From positions 1 to 37,457 of the forward strand of contig CANHCJ010000005.1 of the NCBI GenBank assembly GCA_947458025.1: 37,457 nucleotides of DNA, read 5' to 3'. This document shows positions 9,000-18,648 of this stretch, one piece after another. The notes beneath the pieces were generated by a model. The model was not told the DNA's origin. It saw only the letters and a program-made list of their open reading frames with translations, and did not search any database. The translations under genes and the position numbers were made by a program. This DNA is from Rhodospirillales bacterium (lineage in GTDB: Bacteria; Pseudomonadota; Alphaproteobacteria; Acetobacterales; Acetobacteraceae). The stretch's first letter is position 1. Each line of letters opens with the position of its first letter.

Positions 9000-10493
9000 A
9001 TGAAGCAGATTGGCCACTACCTGAGCGGGCGCATTGTCCCCGGCACCGGCGCCACCGCGCCGGTCTACAATCCCGCCACCGGCGAGGTCAGCGGCCAGGT
9101 CGCCATGGGCGGCGCCGCCGAGGTCAATGCCGCCGTTGCCGCCGCCGCCGCGGCTTGGCCTGCCTGGGCTGCCACGCCCCCGCTGCGCCGGGCTCGCGTG
9201 ATGTTCAACTTCAAGCAACTGCTCGAAGCCAACACCAAGAAGATGGCCGCCCTCATCACCGCCGAACATGGCAAGGTGCTGAGCGACGCCGAGGGCGAGA
9301 TCCAGCGCGGCGTTGAGGTTGTCGAGTTCGCCTGCGGGATCCCGCACCTGCTGAAGGGCGAATACACCGAGGCCGTCGCCACCGGCATCGACGCCTGGTC
9401 GGTGCGCCAGCCGCTCGGCGTGGTCGCCGGCATCACCCCCTTCAACTTCCCGTGCATGGTGCCGCTGTGGATGATCCCGGTGGCGCTGGCCACCGGCAAC
9501 TGCTTCATCCTCAAGCCCTCGGAAAAGGACCCCTCCGCGGCGCTGCTGCTGGCGGAACTGCTCACCGAGGCCGGGCTGCCCCCCGGCGTCTTCGCCGTCG
9601 TCCAGGGCGGGCGCGACGCGGTGGAATCCATCCTGAACCACGACGGCATCCACGCCATCAGCTTCGTCGGCTCCACCCCGATCGCCGAACTCGTCTACCG
9701 CACCGGCACGTCCAGCGGTAAGCGCGTCCAGGCCCTTGGCGGCGCCAAGAACCACCTCGTCGTCATGCCCGATGCCGATCTCGACCAGGCGGTCGACGCG
9801 CTGATGGGCTCGGCCTACGGCTCCGCCGGCGAGCGCTGCATGGCGGTCTCGGTGGCCGTCGCGGTCGGTGATGTTGGCGACAAGCTGATCGCCAAGCTGG
9901 CACCCCGCGTGCGTGCGCTCAAGGTCGGCCCCGGCACCGACAAGGACGCCGAGATGGGCCCGCTCGTCACCCTCGAACATCGCAACAAGGTCAGTGGCTA
10001 CGTCGACCAGGGCGTGAAGGAGGGTGCGAACCTCGTCGTCGATGGCCGCGGCCTGTCGCTCCAGGGCTACGAGAAGGGCTTCTTCATCGGCGGCTCGCTG
10101 TTCGACAACGTCACCCCGGACATGACGATCTACAAGGACGAGATCTTCGGTCCTGTCCTCGGCGTGGTGCGCACCAAGGACCTCGGCGGCGCCGTGGACC
10201 TCATCAATGCCCACCGCTTCGGCAACGGCACTGCCCTGTTCACCGCCGATGGCGGCGCCGCGCGCGCCTTCGCCAACTCGATCAAGATCGGCATGGTCGG
10301 CATCAACGTGCCCATCCCTGTGCCGGCCGCCTTCCACAGTTTCGGCGGCTGGAAGGCCTCGATGTTCGGCGACCACCACATGCACGGCCCCGAGGGCGTG
10401 CGCTTCTACACCCGCTACAAGGCCGTCACCCAGCGCTGGCCCGCCTCCATCCGCGCCGGCGCCGAGTTCACCATGCCGCAGATCGGGCGGTAG
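9000..10493 (+). CDS. mmsA: CoA-acylating methylmalonate-semialdehyde dehydrogenase
   Basis: [30 protein letters not shown]...; [21 protein letters not shown] active-site Cys region; [22 protein letters not shown]-terminus typical of MmsA. Confidence 0.93.
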   Translation: MKQIGHYLSGRIVPGTGATAPVYNPATGEVSGQVAMGGAAEVNAAVAAAAAAWPAWAATPPLRRARVMFNFKQLLEANTKKMAALITAEHGKVLSDAEGEIQRGVEVVEFACGIPHLLKGEYTEAVATGIDAWSVRQPLGVVAGITPFNFPCMVPLWMIPVALATGNCFILKPSEKDPSAALLLAELLTEAGLPPGVFAVVQGGRDAVESILNHDGIHAISFVGSTPIAELVYRTGTSSGKRVQALGGAKNHLVVMPDADLDQAVDALMGSAYGSAGERCMAVSVAVAVGDVGDKLIAKLAPRVRALKVGPGTDKDAEMGPLVTLEHRNKVSGYVDQGVKEGANLVVDGRGLSLQGYEKGFFIGGSLFDNVTPDMTIYKDEIFGPVLGVVRTKDLGGAVDLINAHRFGNGTALFTADGGAARAFANSIKIGMVGINVPIPVPAAFHSFGGWKASMFGDHHMHGPEGVRFYTRYKAVTQRWPASIRAGAEFTMPQIGR

Positions 10494-10516
10494 GCGAGCC
10501 GTCCGTCAGCCGATGA

Positions 10517-10547
10517 GGGCCGGGCTCCGCAAGGGGCCCGGCCCTTT
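10517..10547. terminator. Bidirectional hairpin terminator between convergent mmsA and PPOX gene
   Basis: GGGCCGGGC-TCCGCAAGGG-GCCCGGCCC followed by TTT; perfect 9-bp inverted repeat in the 58-bp convergent intergenic space. Confidence 0.75.
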
Positions 10548-10551
10548 CGCG

Positions 10552-10950
10552 TCACCCCATCGCATCCACGCCCGTCGGCGTGATCTCGAAGATCACCCGG
10601 ATCTCACCCTCCTTGCGGAATGGGTAGCTGTCCTTCCCAAGATACTTCTTCGCCAACGCATCGATATGCGCGTCCCCACCTTCTTCGGTCGCGCGCGTCA
10701 CCGTCCCGCGGACCTGGATGTAGCGATAGGCGTTGTCGGGATCGAGGATCGAAAGCGCCACCCGCGCGCCCTCCACCATGTTGCGGGTCTTCACCCGCCC
10801 GCGCGCCGAGTTCACGCGCACCTTCCCTTCGATCACGTCGAACCAAACAGGCGTCACCTGCGGCGCCCCGTTCGGCGACACCGTCGCCAGGTGCGCAAAG
10901 GCGCGTGGATTGATCATCAGGTCCGCAAAGGCGCCAGGGATCTCGGCCAT
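10552..10950 (-). CDS. PPOX-class (pyridoxamine 5'-phosphate oxidase/F420-type split barrel) protein
   Basis: 132 aa; FAHLATVSPNGAPQVTPVWFDVIEGKVRVNSARGRVKTRNM...VALSILDPDNAYRYIQVRGTV. Confidence 0.88.
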   Translation of the reverse strand: MAEIPGAFADLMINPRAFAHLATVSPNGAPQVTPVWFDVIEGKVRVNSARGRVKTRNMVEGARVALSILDPDNAYRYIQVRGTVTRATEEGGDAHIDALAKKYLGKDSYPFRKEGEIRVIFEITPTGVDAMG

Positions 10951-11096
10951 TGCTCTCTCTCCTCATTCGTTCCCCTGGAGGTTGGCCCGTGTCCGACCGT
11001 GGTCAAGCCGGCCGCTCATTCCTCGGCATGCCCCGGCGCATAGGCGCCACCGCGCCCGGCTGGTATAGGCCATGCAGCAGCAGCGGGGGTGGGCCC

Positions 11097-11552
11097 ATGG
11101 CAGAGCTCTATTTCGAGGATCTCTCGCTCGGCCTCACATGGCGCTCCGGCCCTGTCATGGTATCCCAGGCCGACATCATCGCCTTCGCGCAGTCCTTCGA
11201 TCCCCAGCCTTTCCACACCGATCCGGAGGCCGCCGCCGCCCACCGCCTGTTTCGAGGCCTCGCCGCCAGCGGCTGGCACACGGCGGCTCTTTCGATGCGC
11301 CTCTTTGCCACCGGCGAAACCCGCCCCATCGGCGGCATCATCGGCAACGGTATCGACGAGCTGCGCTGGCCCCGTCCCGTCCGCCCCGGCGACGCGTTGA
11401 CCCTGACCTGCGAAGTAGTGGAAGTGCGCGCGCCGGAGCCGGGCAAGTCCGTCGGATGGGCCCGCATCCGCAACACCACCACGAACCAGAATGGCGAGGT
11501 CGTGCAGTCGCTCGTCGTCACCCTCTCCATCCCCCGCCGCGCCAAGGGCTGA
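11097..11552 (+). CDS. MaoC-family (R)-hydratase
   Basis: MAELYFEDLSLGLTWRSGPVMVSQADIIAFAQSFDPQPFHTDPEAAAAHRLFRGLAASGWHTAAL: hot-dog hydratase signature FDPQPFHTD / ASGWHT. Confidence 0.92.
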   Translation: MAELYFEDLSLGLTWRSGPVMVSQADIIAFAQSFDPQPFHTDPEAAAAHRLFRGLAASGWHTAALSMRLFATGETRPIGGIIGNGIDELRWPRPVRPGDALTLTCEVVEVRAPEPGKSVGWARIRNTTTNQNGEVVQSLVVTLSIPRRAKG

Positions 11553-11571
11553 ACGCAGGAATGCTCACCGC

Positions 11572-12609
11572 ATGAACACCACAACCCGGCCCGGTCCGGC
11601 CTACACCCATGCCGCCCCCGAGCCCGGGACCCTGCAGGAACTTGCCCCCGGCATCCTCTGGCTGCGCCTGGCCCTCCCCTTCGCCCTGAACCACGTCAAC
11701 ATCCACATCATTGACGATGGCACCGGCTGGACCGTGATCGACACCGGAGTCGCCAACGACCAGACCCGCGCGGTGTGGGAACAGATGCTCGCCGGCCCAC
11801 TCGCCGGCCGCCCGGTCAACCGCCTGATCGTCACGCATTTCCATCCCGACCATGTCGGCCTTGGCGGGTGGTTGTCGGAGAAATGCGGCGTCGGCGTCAC
11901 GATGAGCCAGACGGAATTCCTCCGTTCCCGCCTTGCCCGTGGCGCCGGCGGCACCGATTCCGCCCCCCATCGGGCTTTCTACCGCGGCCACGGCCTCAAC
12001 GAGGAGGAGGTCCATGCCGTGACCGTGCGCGGCAACTCGTACCAGCGCCTCACCGTCGATCTTCCCCTCAGCTACACCCGCGTGCGCGCGGGCGATGTCC
12101 TCGATCTCGGTGGCCGACGCTTCGAGGTCCTCACCGGTGCCGGCCACGCCTATGAGCAGGTCATGCTGCTGAACCGCGCGGAGGGCATCTTCCTGCCGAC
12201 CGACCAAGTGATCGGGCACATCTCCCCCAATGTCGGCGTCGACGCCATCGAGCCCCACGCCGATGCACTGGCGGAGTTCCTCGCCTCCCTGCGCCAGATC
12301 CGCGCTACGGTGCCGGAGGAAGTCCTCACCGCCCCCACCCATGGCCGCCCCTTCCATGGCCTGCACGATCGGATCGATACCCTGATCGACCACCACCGCG
12401 AGCGCTGCGACCTCGTGGCCAAGGCCATCGTCGCAGGCGCCACCACCACCGCCGGCATCATGCCCAGCCTGTTCAACCGCAAGCTCGACCCGCACCAGAT
12501 GGGCTTCGCCTTCGGCGAGGCCCTGGCCCATGTGAACCACATGCTCGCCAACGGCGAATTGCGCGGCGAGACGGACCGGGAGGGCGTGCTCCGCCTGCGC
12601 CTGGCATGA
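11572..12609 (+). CDS. MBL-fold metallo-hydrolase
   Basis: MNTTTRPGPAYTHAAPEPG..; LIVTHFHPDHVGLGGW HxHxDH motif; APTHGRPFHGL. Confidence 0.93.
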   Translation: MNTTTRPGPAYTHAAPEPGTLQELAPGILWLRLALPFALNHVNIHIIDDGTGWTVIDTGVANDQTRAVWEQMLAGPLAGRPVNRLIVTHFHPDHVGLGGWLSEKCGVGVTMSQTEFLRSRLARGAGGTDSAPHRAFYRGHGLNEEEVHAVTVRGNSYQRLTVDLPLSYTRVRAGDVLDLGGRRFEVLTGAGHAYEQVMLLNRAEGIFLPTDQVIGHISPNVGVDAIEPHADALAEFLASLRQIRATVPEEVLTAPTHGRPFHGLHDRIDTLIDHHRERCDLVAKAIVAGATTTAGIMPSLFNRKLDPHQMGFAFGEALAHVNHMLANGELRGETDREGVLRLRLA

Positions 12610-13352
12610 GCGAGACCACCGGCCGCCTGCGCCACAACGGCAACGACCTCGCCTGGGCCCATCTGCCGGGCAAAGGCCCGACCATCGTGTTCCTCCCCGG
12701 GTTCAAGTCCGACATGGAGGGCAGCAAGGCCACCCATCTCCGCGACTGGGCGGCGGGGCAGGGCAGGGCGATGCTCCGCCTCGACTATGCCGGCCATGGC
12801 AGCAGCACCGGCGCCTTCGAGGACGGCACGATCGGGTCGTGGACGCAGGATGCACGCGCCGTGATCCAGGCCCGCACGAGCGGCCCGTTGCTGCTGGTTG
12901 GCTCCTCGATGGGGGGGTGGATCGGCCTCCTGCTTGCCCGCGCCCTGCCAAGCAGCGTCGCTGCCCTAGTCGGGATCGCTGCAGCACCGGACTTCACCGA
13001 GACGTTGCTCTGGGAAGGCCTCTCGCCAGCCGAGCGCGCCGCTCTCGAATCACAGGGCCATGTCGAGCGTCCCAGCCTCTATGGCGAACAGCCGTACCGT
13101 TTCACCCGCGCCTTGATCGAGGATGGCCGCAAGCAGTCCCTCCTCGGTGCCCCGATCCCGGTCCGCTGCCCCGTTCGCCTTCTCCAGGGCCAGCAAGACC
13201 CCGACGTCCCCTGGCCCACCGCCCTGCGCATCGCCGAGCAACTGGAAGGCAACGACGTCGAGATCACCCTGATCAAGGATGGCGACCACCGCCTCTCCCG
13301 CCCTCAGGATCTCGCCCTGCTCACCCGGTCGGTGGCGGCGCTTCTCGCCTAG
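12606..13352 (+). CDS. Alpha/beta hydrolase
   Basis: TIVFLPGFKSDMEGSKATHL, LLVGSSMGGWIGLLLA (GxSxG), DGDHRLSRPQD; ATGA overlap with the upstream MBL gene. Confidence 0.92.
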   Translation: MSETTGRLRHNGNDLAWAHLPGKGPTIVFLPGFKSDMEGSKATHLRDWAAGQGRAMLRLDYAGHGSSTGAFEDGTIGSWTQDARAVIQARTSGPLLLVGSSMGGWIGLLLARALPSSVAALVGIAAAPDFTETLLWEGLSPAERAALESQGHVERPSLYGEQPYRFTRALIEDGRKQSLLGAPIPVRCPVRLLQGQQDPDVPWPTALRIAEQLEGNDVEITLIKDGDHRLSRPQDLALLTRSVAALLA

Positions 13353-14209
13353 CCGCCAGCGGCCAGTATGGCCCGCAGACCGTCACGATAGCTCGGATAT
13401 CGCCAGCGGTAGCCAAGCATCTCCTGCGTCCTCGCACTGGAAACCCTGCGGTTCTCCGCCCAGAAGCTGCGCGCCATCTCGCTCATCCCCGCCAGCGCCT
13501 TCTCGAATGGCACCTCCGGCGGCGATGCCACCTCCAGCAGCCGCGCCGCCTCCGCGACCACCTCGGTATTCTCCGCCGGCACATCATCGGCCAGATGCAG
13601 CACCCGCACCCCCGCCGGCAGGTCCTGCATCGCTGCCGCCAGCACAGCGCCGGCGATATCGGCCAGGTGTATCCGCCCGAACGCATGGCCGGGCTTCACC
13701 ACCCGCCGTGCCCGGCCCGCCCTCACCTCGTCCAGCGCCGAGCGACCGGGCCCATAGATCCCGGCCACCCGGAACAGATCCACCGCCACCCGGTCGGCCA
13801 ACCCGGCCCATGCCTCCTCAGCCGCTACCCGGCGACGCGAGCGGTCCTGCCCCGGAGCGACGGCACTCGCCTCATCCACCCAGGCCCCACCACGGTCGCC
13901 ATACACCCCGGTGGTCGAAAGGTAGCCTACCCACCGCAGTGAGCGGCTGTCGGCAAGCTCGGTGCCATAGGCGCGCAACACCGGATCCCCCGCCTGATCA
14001 GGCGGGGCGGTCGCCAGCACATGCGTCACCCCCTCCGGCAGTGTCGCCCCGAAGGCAAGCATGCCGACGCCAGGGGGCGCAGCAGCCCGGCCAGGCTCCC
14101 GGCTGGTCGCCGAGACCCGCGCCCCTCGCGCCAAGGCCTGCCGCGCGACCTCGGCACCGCTGTAGCCCAGCCCGAAGATCACCAGATGCACGTCGCTCTC
14201 CTTTCCCAT
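13349..14209 (-). CDS. NAD(P)-binding epimerase/dehydratase-like (YeeZ-type SDR)
   Basis: MGKESDVHLVIFGLGYSGAEVARQALARG..; YLSTTGVYGDRGGAWVDE; RVAGIYGPGRSALDEVRAG; RIHLADIA. Confidence 0.88.
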   Translation of the reverse strand: MGKESDVHLVIFGLGYSGAEVARQALARGARVSATSREPGRAAAPPGVGMLAFGATLPEGVTHVLATAPPDQAGDPVLRAYGTELADSRSLRWVGYLSTTGVYGDRGGAWVDEASAVAPGQDRSRRRVAAEEAWAGLADRVAVDLFRVAGIYGPGRSALDEVRAGRARRVVKPGHAFGRIHLADIAGAVLAAAMQDLPAGVRVLHLADDVPAENTEVVAEAARLLEVASPPEVPFEKALAGMSEMARSFWAENRRVSSARTQEMLGYRWRYPSYRDGLRAILAAGG

Positions 14210-14257
14210 TCCTGCCGTTTGCCGCGCGCCGCATGCCCCGACTAGAGTGGGGGCGTC

Positions 14258-15079
14258 ATGTATTCCCGTCACCTCCTGATCGCTGCTGCCCTGCTCCTGG
14301 CCGCGGCCAGCGGCGGCTGGTTCCTGCTGAACGACACCACCATCGAGGCGGTCGAGTCCGTTGCGCCCTTGCCGGTACCGCCCGTTCCGCCCCGTATCGC
14401 GACCGGCCTTGAATATGAACGCTGCCTCGGCCTCCTCACCTCCGAGCCGGAGAGCGCCGCCGCCTTTGCCCGCGCCTGGGGCGAACGGGGCGGCGGCGAG
14501 CCCGCCCAGCACTGCCTTGCCCTCTCTCGCATCGCCCTCGGCGAACCGGCACCCGCCGCTGACCAGCTGGAGCGTCTCGCCGGTGCCAGCGCCTCACCCC
14601 CTGCCACCCGGGCGGCGTTGCTGGAGCAGGCCACCCAGGCGTGGCTCATGGCCGGCAATCCCACCCGCGCCCGCATGGCTGCCACCTATGCGTTGGCACT
14701 TACCCCGGACGATCCCGCATTGTTGATCGAGCGTGCGACCGCCTCTGCCCAGCTGGAGCAGCATGGGGACGCGGTGGCTGATCTCGCCCAAGCCCTGCGG
14801 CTCGATCCGCGCCGCGCCGATGCCCTTGCCCTGCGCGCTGCCTCGCTCCGCCAGCTTGACCGGATTGCCGAAGCCCGGGCCGACATCGAAGCGGCCCTCT
14901 CGCTCGACCCTGACAATCCCGAAGCCCTGCTGGAACGCGGTATCCTGCGCCAGCGCACGCGCGACGATGCCGGCGCCCGTGCGGATTGGGACCGTGTCAT
15001 TGCCCTCGCACCGGATACCGCCACGGCAGACCTTGCCCGCCAGAACCTCGCGCTTCTGGAAGCGGGCCCCAGCCGCTGA
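14258..15079 (+). CDS. TPR-repeat protein with N-terminal membrane anchor/signal
   Basis: MYSRHLLIAAALLLAAASGGWFLL hydrophobic N-terminus; successive TPR units (GDAVADLAQALRLDPRRADALALRAASLRQLDRIAEARADIEAALSLDPDNPEALLERG). Confidence 0.85.
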   Translation: MYSRHLLIAAALLLAAASGGWFLLNDTTIEAVESVAPLPVPPVPPRIATGLEYERCLGLLTSEPESAAAFARAWGERGGGEPAQHCLALSRIALGEPAPAADQLERLAGASASPPATRAALLEQATQAWLMAGNPTRARMAATYALALTPDDPALLIERATASAQLEQHGDAVADLAQALRLDPRRADALALRAASLRQLDRIAEARADIEAALSLDPDNPEALLERGILRQRTRDDAGARADWDRVIALAPDTATADLARQNLALLEAGPSR

Positions 15080-15094
15080 GCCGAGAGCCCGCCT

Positions 15095-15721
15095 CTATCG
15101 GATCGCTCCCATGATTTCCGCCAGTACCGCCCGCAACTCCGCCGCCGCTACCGATCGCGGCGACGTCTCCGTCACGCCCAGCCCCTTGGCAAAAGCGCCT
15201 GCAAAGCCCACCCGATTGCCCAGCACCGCCTCCAGCCGTGGCAGATCCTGCCGTGCGATCTCTGCCTCCACAGCCGCGCGCAGGCTACCGCTGGCCGGCG
15301 CCCGGTTGAGAACCAGCCGGAACGGCCGCTTTTCGTCGCGCGCGAGCTTCAACGTTCCTTCCGTTGCCCACAGGTCCGGCGGACTGGGTTGCACTGGAAC
15401 CAGCACGAGGTCCGCCGCTCGAATCGCCGCCTGGGCGTCGCTTTCCACATGCGGCGGACTGTCGACGATCAGCACGTCATGGGCCCGCCGCATCCTGTCG
15501 ATCTCGGCCGCGAGCCTCCAGCCCGAAAGATCCGACAGCGCGATCAGCGGCACGCCCTTCTGCCCTGCCCGAAGCCCATGCCACCGCGCCAGGCTCCGCT
15601 GCGGGTCGATATCGAGAACCGCCACGCGCGCATGCTCTGCCAGCGCTGCCGCGAGGTTGGCGGCGAGTGTCGTCTTGCCTGCCCCACCCTTCTGCTGAGC
15701 CACCGTGATCACCACCGACAT
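15095..15721 (-). CDS. ParA-family ATPase (orphan, no ParB in window)
   Basis: MSVVITVAQQKGGAGKTTLAANLAAALAE deviant Walker A; VAVLDIDPQRSLARW; DVLIVDSPPHVESD. Confidence 0.92.
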   Translation of the reverse strand: MSVVITVAQQKGGAGKTTLAANLAAALAEHARVAVLDIDPQRSLARWHGLRAGQKGVPLIALSDLSGWRLAAEIDRMRRAHDVLIVDSPPHVESDAQAAIRAADLVLVPVQPSPPDLWATEGTLKLARDEKRPFRLVLNRAPASGSLRAAVEAEIARQDLPRLEAVLGNRVGFAGAFAKGLGVTETSPRSVAAAELRAVLAEIMGAIR

Positions 15722-15810
15722 CGCACTCGCTCCGCCTGTTCGGGGTCACTCTACCCCATGCGCGTATCCGCACGCCCCGCCATACTGACCCCGACTGACT
15801 GGAGGCTGCG

Positions 15811-17187
15811 ATGGAAGATCTCCTTTCCCCTGCCGAGATGGCTCAGGCCGATGCCCACGCAGTCTCCTCGGGCACACCGGTCGAGGTGTTGATGGAGCGT
15901 GCCGGCTGGGCCGTCGCCAATGCCATCCGCGCCCGCTACCGCCCCTGCCGGGTACTCGTCGCCTGCGGTCCCGGAAACAATGGCGGCGACGGCTACGTCG
16001 CTGCTCGCCTGCTTGCCCGCGAAGGTTGGCCGGTCGCCATTGCCCCCCTCGCACTCCCACGCGGCGACGCCGCGGCGGCCGCAGCGCGCTGGCACGGTCC
16101 CGTTGTCCCCTTCGCTGCCGAGCGGGCTGCCCAGGCCGACCTCGTGGTCGATGCCCTGTTCGGCGCTGGCTTGACGCGTTCGATCGGCCCTGAGGTCACT
16201 ACCCTCCTGGCCGCAGCGCCCCGCATTGCCGCCATCGACGTTCCCAGTGGGCTGGATGGCACCACCGGCCAGCCCCGCGGCGAGGTCTCCCCGGCCGAAC
16301 TCACCGTCACCTTTCATCGCCGCAAGCCAGGTCATCTTCTCCTTCCGGGTCGCACCCTGTGCGGCGAACTGGTCCTTGCCGATATCGGCATTCCCGCCGG
16401 TGTTCCAGCCTCGCGCACCTGGCGCAACACCCCGGCCCTCTGGGTGCGACCCCACCCAGACGTGGGCGATCACAAATTCTCGCGTGGCCACGTCACCATC
16501 CTCGGCGGCGCCAGCATGACCGGCGCCGCGCGCCTCGCGTCCGCCGCCGCCCGGCGCATCGGTGCGGGCATGCTCACAATCGCCGCTCCAGCAGATGCCG
16601 CCGCCATCTACCGTAATGGCGAACCCGGCGTGATCGTCGACACTGCGCCTCTGGCATCCCTCCTTGCCGACCCCCGTCGCACGGTCTGGGTCGCAGGCCC
16701 TGGGTTGGGCATCGAGGCCGCCCGAATCGCCATACCGATGCTTCTGGCAGCCGGTCGTCAGACTGTCGTCGATGCCGATGCCCTGACTGCCTTTGCCGGC
16801 ACCCCCGAGGCCCTCCGCGGCGCCACAGTCCTCACACCCCATGCCGGGGAGTTCGCCCGCGTCTTCGGCCACCCCGGCGAAGACCGCCTCACCGCCGCCC
16901 GCGAGGCTGCCCGCCGCACCGGCGCCGTTGTCCTGCTGAAGGGGGCCGACACCGTCATCGCGGCCCCGGATGGCCGTGCGGCCATCAACGACAACGCGCC
17001 GCCCTACCTCGCCACCGCTGGCGCGGGCGACGTGCTTGCCGGCCTCATCGCGGGCCTCCTGGCCCAGGGCATGCCACCATGGGATGCCGCCTGCGCCGCC
17101 GCCTGGCTCCATGGCGAGGCCGCCAATCGGGCTGGGCCCTTTCTCATCGCCGAGGATCTCGTCGCCGCCCTGGCCCCTCAAAAATAG
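15811..17187 (+). CDS. nnr: Bifunctional NAD(P)H-hydrate epimerase / ADP-dependent dehydratase
   Basis: N-terminal YjeF epimerase (CGPGNNGGDGYVAARLL, DALFGAGLTR, IDVPSGLDG) fused to C-terminal kinase-like dehydratase (VLTPHAGEFARVFG, LKGADTVIAAPDGR, LATAGAGDVLAGLIAGLLAQG). Confidence 0.95.
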   Translation: MEDLLSPAEMAQADAHAVSSGTPVEVLMERAGWAVANAIRARYRPCRVLVACGPGNNGGDGYVAARLLAREGWPVAIAPLALPRGDAAAAAARWHGPVVPFAAERAAQADLVVDALFGAGLTRSIGPEVTTLLAAAPRIAAIDVPSGLDGTTGQPRGEVSPAELTVTFHRRKPGHLLLPGRTLCGELVLADIGIPAGVPASRTWRNTPALWVRPHPDVGDHKFSRGHVTILGGASMTGAARLASAAARRIGAGMLTIAAPADAAAIYRNGEPGVIVDTAPLASLLADPRRTVWVAGPGLGIEAARIAIPMLLAAGRQTVVDADALTAFAGTPEALRGATVLTPHAGEFARVFGHPGEDRLTAAREAARRTGAVVLLKGADTVIAAPDGRAAINDNAPPYLATAGAGDVLAGLIAGLLAQGMPPWDAACAAAWLHGEAANRAGPFLIAEDLVAALAPQK

Positions 17188-17247
17188 CTTCTTTGGATCG
17201 CGCAACCGCCGGGCGCTATCGTCCGCTCCGGACCCCAAGGAGGACCC

Positions 17248-18633
17248 ATGGCCGACCTTGCCACACCCGGTCTCCTCGACCGCGCGATCCGTCGCATCAC
17301 CGATGCATGGCGCGATATGGCGGCGGCCGTCGCGCCTGCAGAAGACGAGAGCATCCCCGCGCAGATGCGCGCCTGCCTTGCCGCCCGCGGCGGCGAGGTC
17401 AGCGCCCGCAACCGTGCCGCCAAGCTCGGCGAGGCCTATCTCGCCGCCGATGCCGCCGGCCGCCTGGCCTTCCTGCGCGACCTCGCCAGTTTCGAGGCCG
17501 ACCCCGAGGCGATCGCCCAGGCCGCCGCCCGCCTCGCCGAGGCAGTCGAGGACGCTTCGGCGCGATACGCGGCCACCGCCGCCCTGCGCCGCGCCCTTGA
17601 GCCGCCACGTCTGCGCCTGCTGACCCAGTTCACCACCATCCCCGATGGCGTGAAGTTCCTGGTCGATCTGCGGGCCGAACTCCTCGCCTTGCGCGACACC
17701 GATGCCGCGATGGCGGGTCTGGAGGCGGACCTGCGCACCCTGCTCGCCGCCTGGTTTGACATCGGCTTCCTCGACCTCCAGCGCATCGACTGGAACGCAC
17801 CGGCTTCGCTGCTGGAGAAGCTGGTCGGCTATGAGGCGGTGCATGAGATCCGCGGCTGGCGCGACCTCAAGAACCGCCTCGACTCCGATCGCCGCTGCTA
17901 CGCCTTCTTCCACCCCCGCATGCCGCAGGAGCCGCTGATCTTCGTCGAGGTCGCGCTCGTCCAGGGGCTCGCCGGTTCGGTCCAAACCCTGCTGGACCAG
18001 AAGGCCCCGGTGCTCGACCCGCGCGAGGCGGATACCGCCATCTTCTACTCGATCAGCAACTGCCAGCGCGGCCTCGCCGGCATCAGCTTCGGCAACTTCC
18101 TCATCAAGCGCGTTGTCGAGGTGCTGAGTACAGAGTTCCGCAACCTGCGGACTTTCGCCACCCTCTCGCCGGTCCCTGGGTTCCGCCGCTGGCTGGAAAG
18201 GGCGCTGGCGGTCAATCCTGTCGACCTGCTCCGCGAAGGCGAAGCCGCAATGCTGCATGCCGCCGTGCCGGATGCCGCCTCGGCCCCTGCCGCGCTGGCC
18301 TCGCTCCTGGCGCGCCGCGGCTGGGTCCGCGATCCTGACACCACGAAACTGCTGGAGCCGGTGTTGCTCCGCCTCGCGGCGCACTATCTTCTGAACGAGG
18401 GGCGTGGAAGGCGCGCGGCCGATCCGGTCGCCCACTTCCACCTCTCCAACGGCGCGCGCATAGAGCGGCTCTGCCCGCTCGCCGACATCTCCGACAAGGG
18501 GGTGAGGGAATCGGCGTCGTTGATGGTGAACTACCTGTACGATCCCGCCCGGATCGAACAGCATCATGAGGACTACGCCGGCGAAGGCCGTCGGAACGCC
18601 GCCCAGGCGATCCGGCGTCTGCTGAAGCCCTGA
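17248..18633 (+). CDS. Malonyl-CoA decarboxylase
   Basis: 461 aa; YEAVHEIRGWRDLKNRLDSDRRCYAFFHPRMPQEPLIFVEVAL, FYSISNCQRGLAGISFGNFLIKRVVEVL, FATLSPVPGFRRWL: characteristic MCD blocks. Confidence 0.96.
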   Translation: MADLATPGLLDRAIRRITDAWRDMAAAVAPAEDESIPAQMRACLAARGGEVSARNRAAKLGEAYLAADAAGRLAFLRDLASFEADPEAIAQAAARLAEAVEDASARYAATAALRRALEPPRLRLLTQFTTIPDGVKFLVDLRAELLALRDTDAAMAGLEADLRTLLAAWFDIGFLDLQRIDWNAPASLLEKLVGYEAVHEIRGWRDLKNRLDSDRRCYAFFHPRMPQEPLIFVEVALVQGLAGSVQTLLDQKAPVLDPREADTAIFYSISNCQRGLAGISFGNFLIKRVVEVLSTEFRNLRTFATLSPVPGFRRWLERALAVNPVDLLREGEAAMLHAAVPDAASAPAALASLLARRGWVRDPDTTKLLEPVLLRLAAHYLLNEGRGRRAADPVAHFHLSNGARIERLCPLADISDKGVRESASLMVNYLYDPARIEQHHEDYAGEGRRNAAQAIRRLLKP

Positions 18634-18648
18634 AGGGGGAGGAAGAGG

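Noticed and set aside
8919-10385. 488-aa minus-strand ORF opposite mmsA
   Set aside because: GC-bias shadow ORF ([15 protein letters not shown]-like composition); mmsA is unambiguous.
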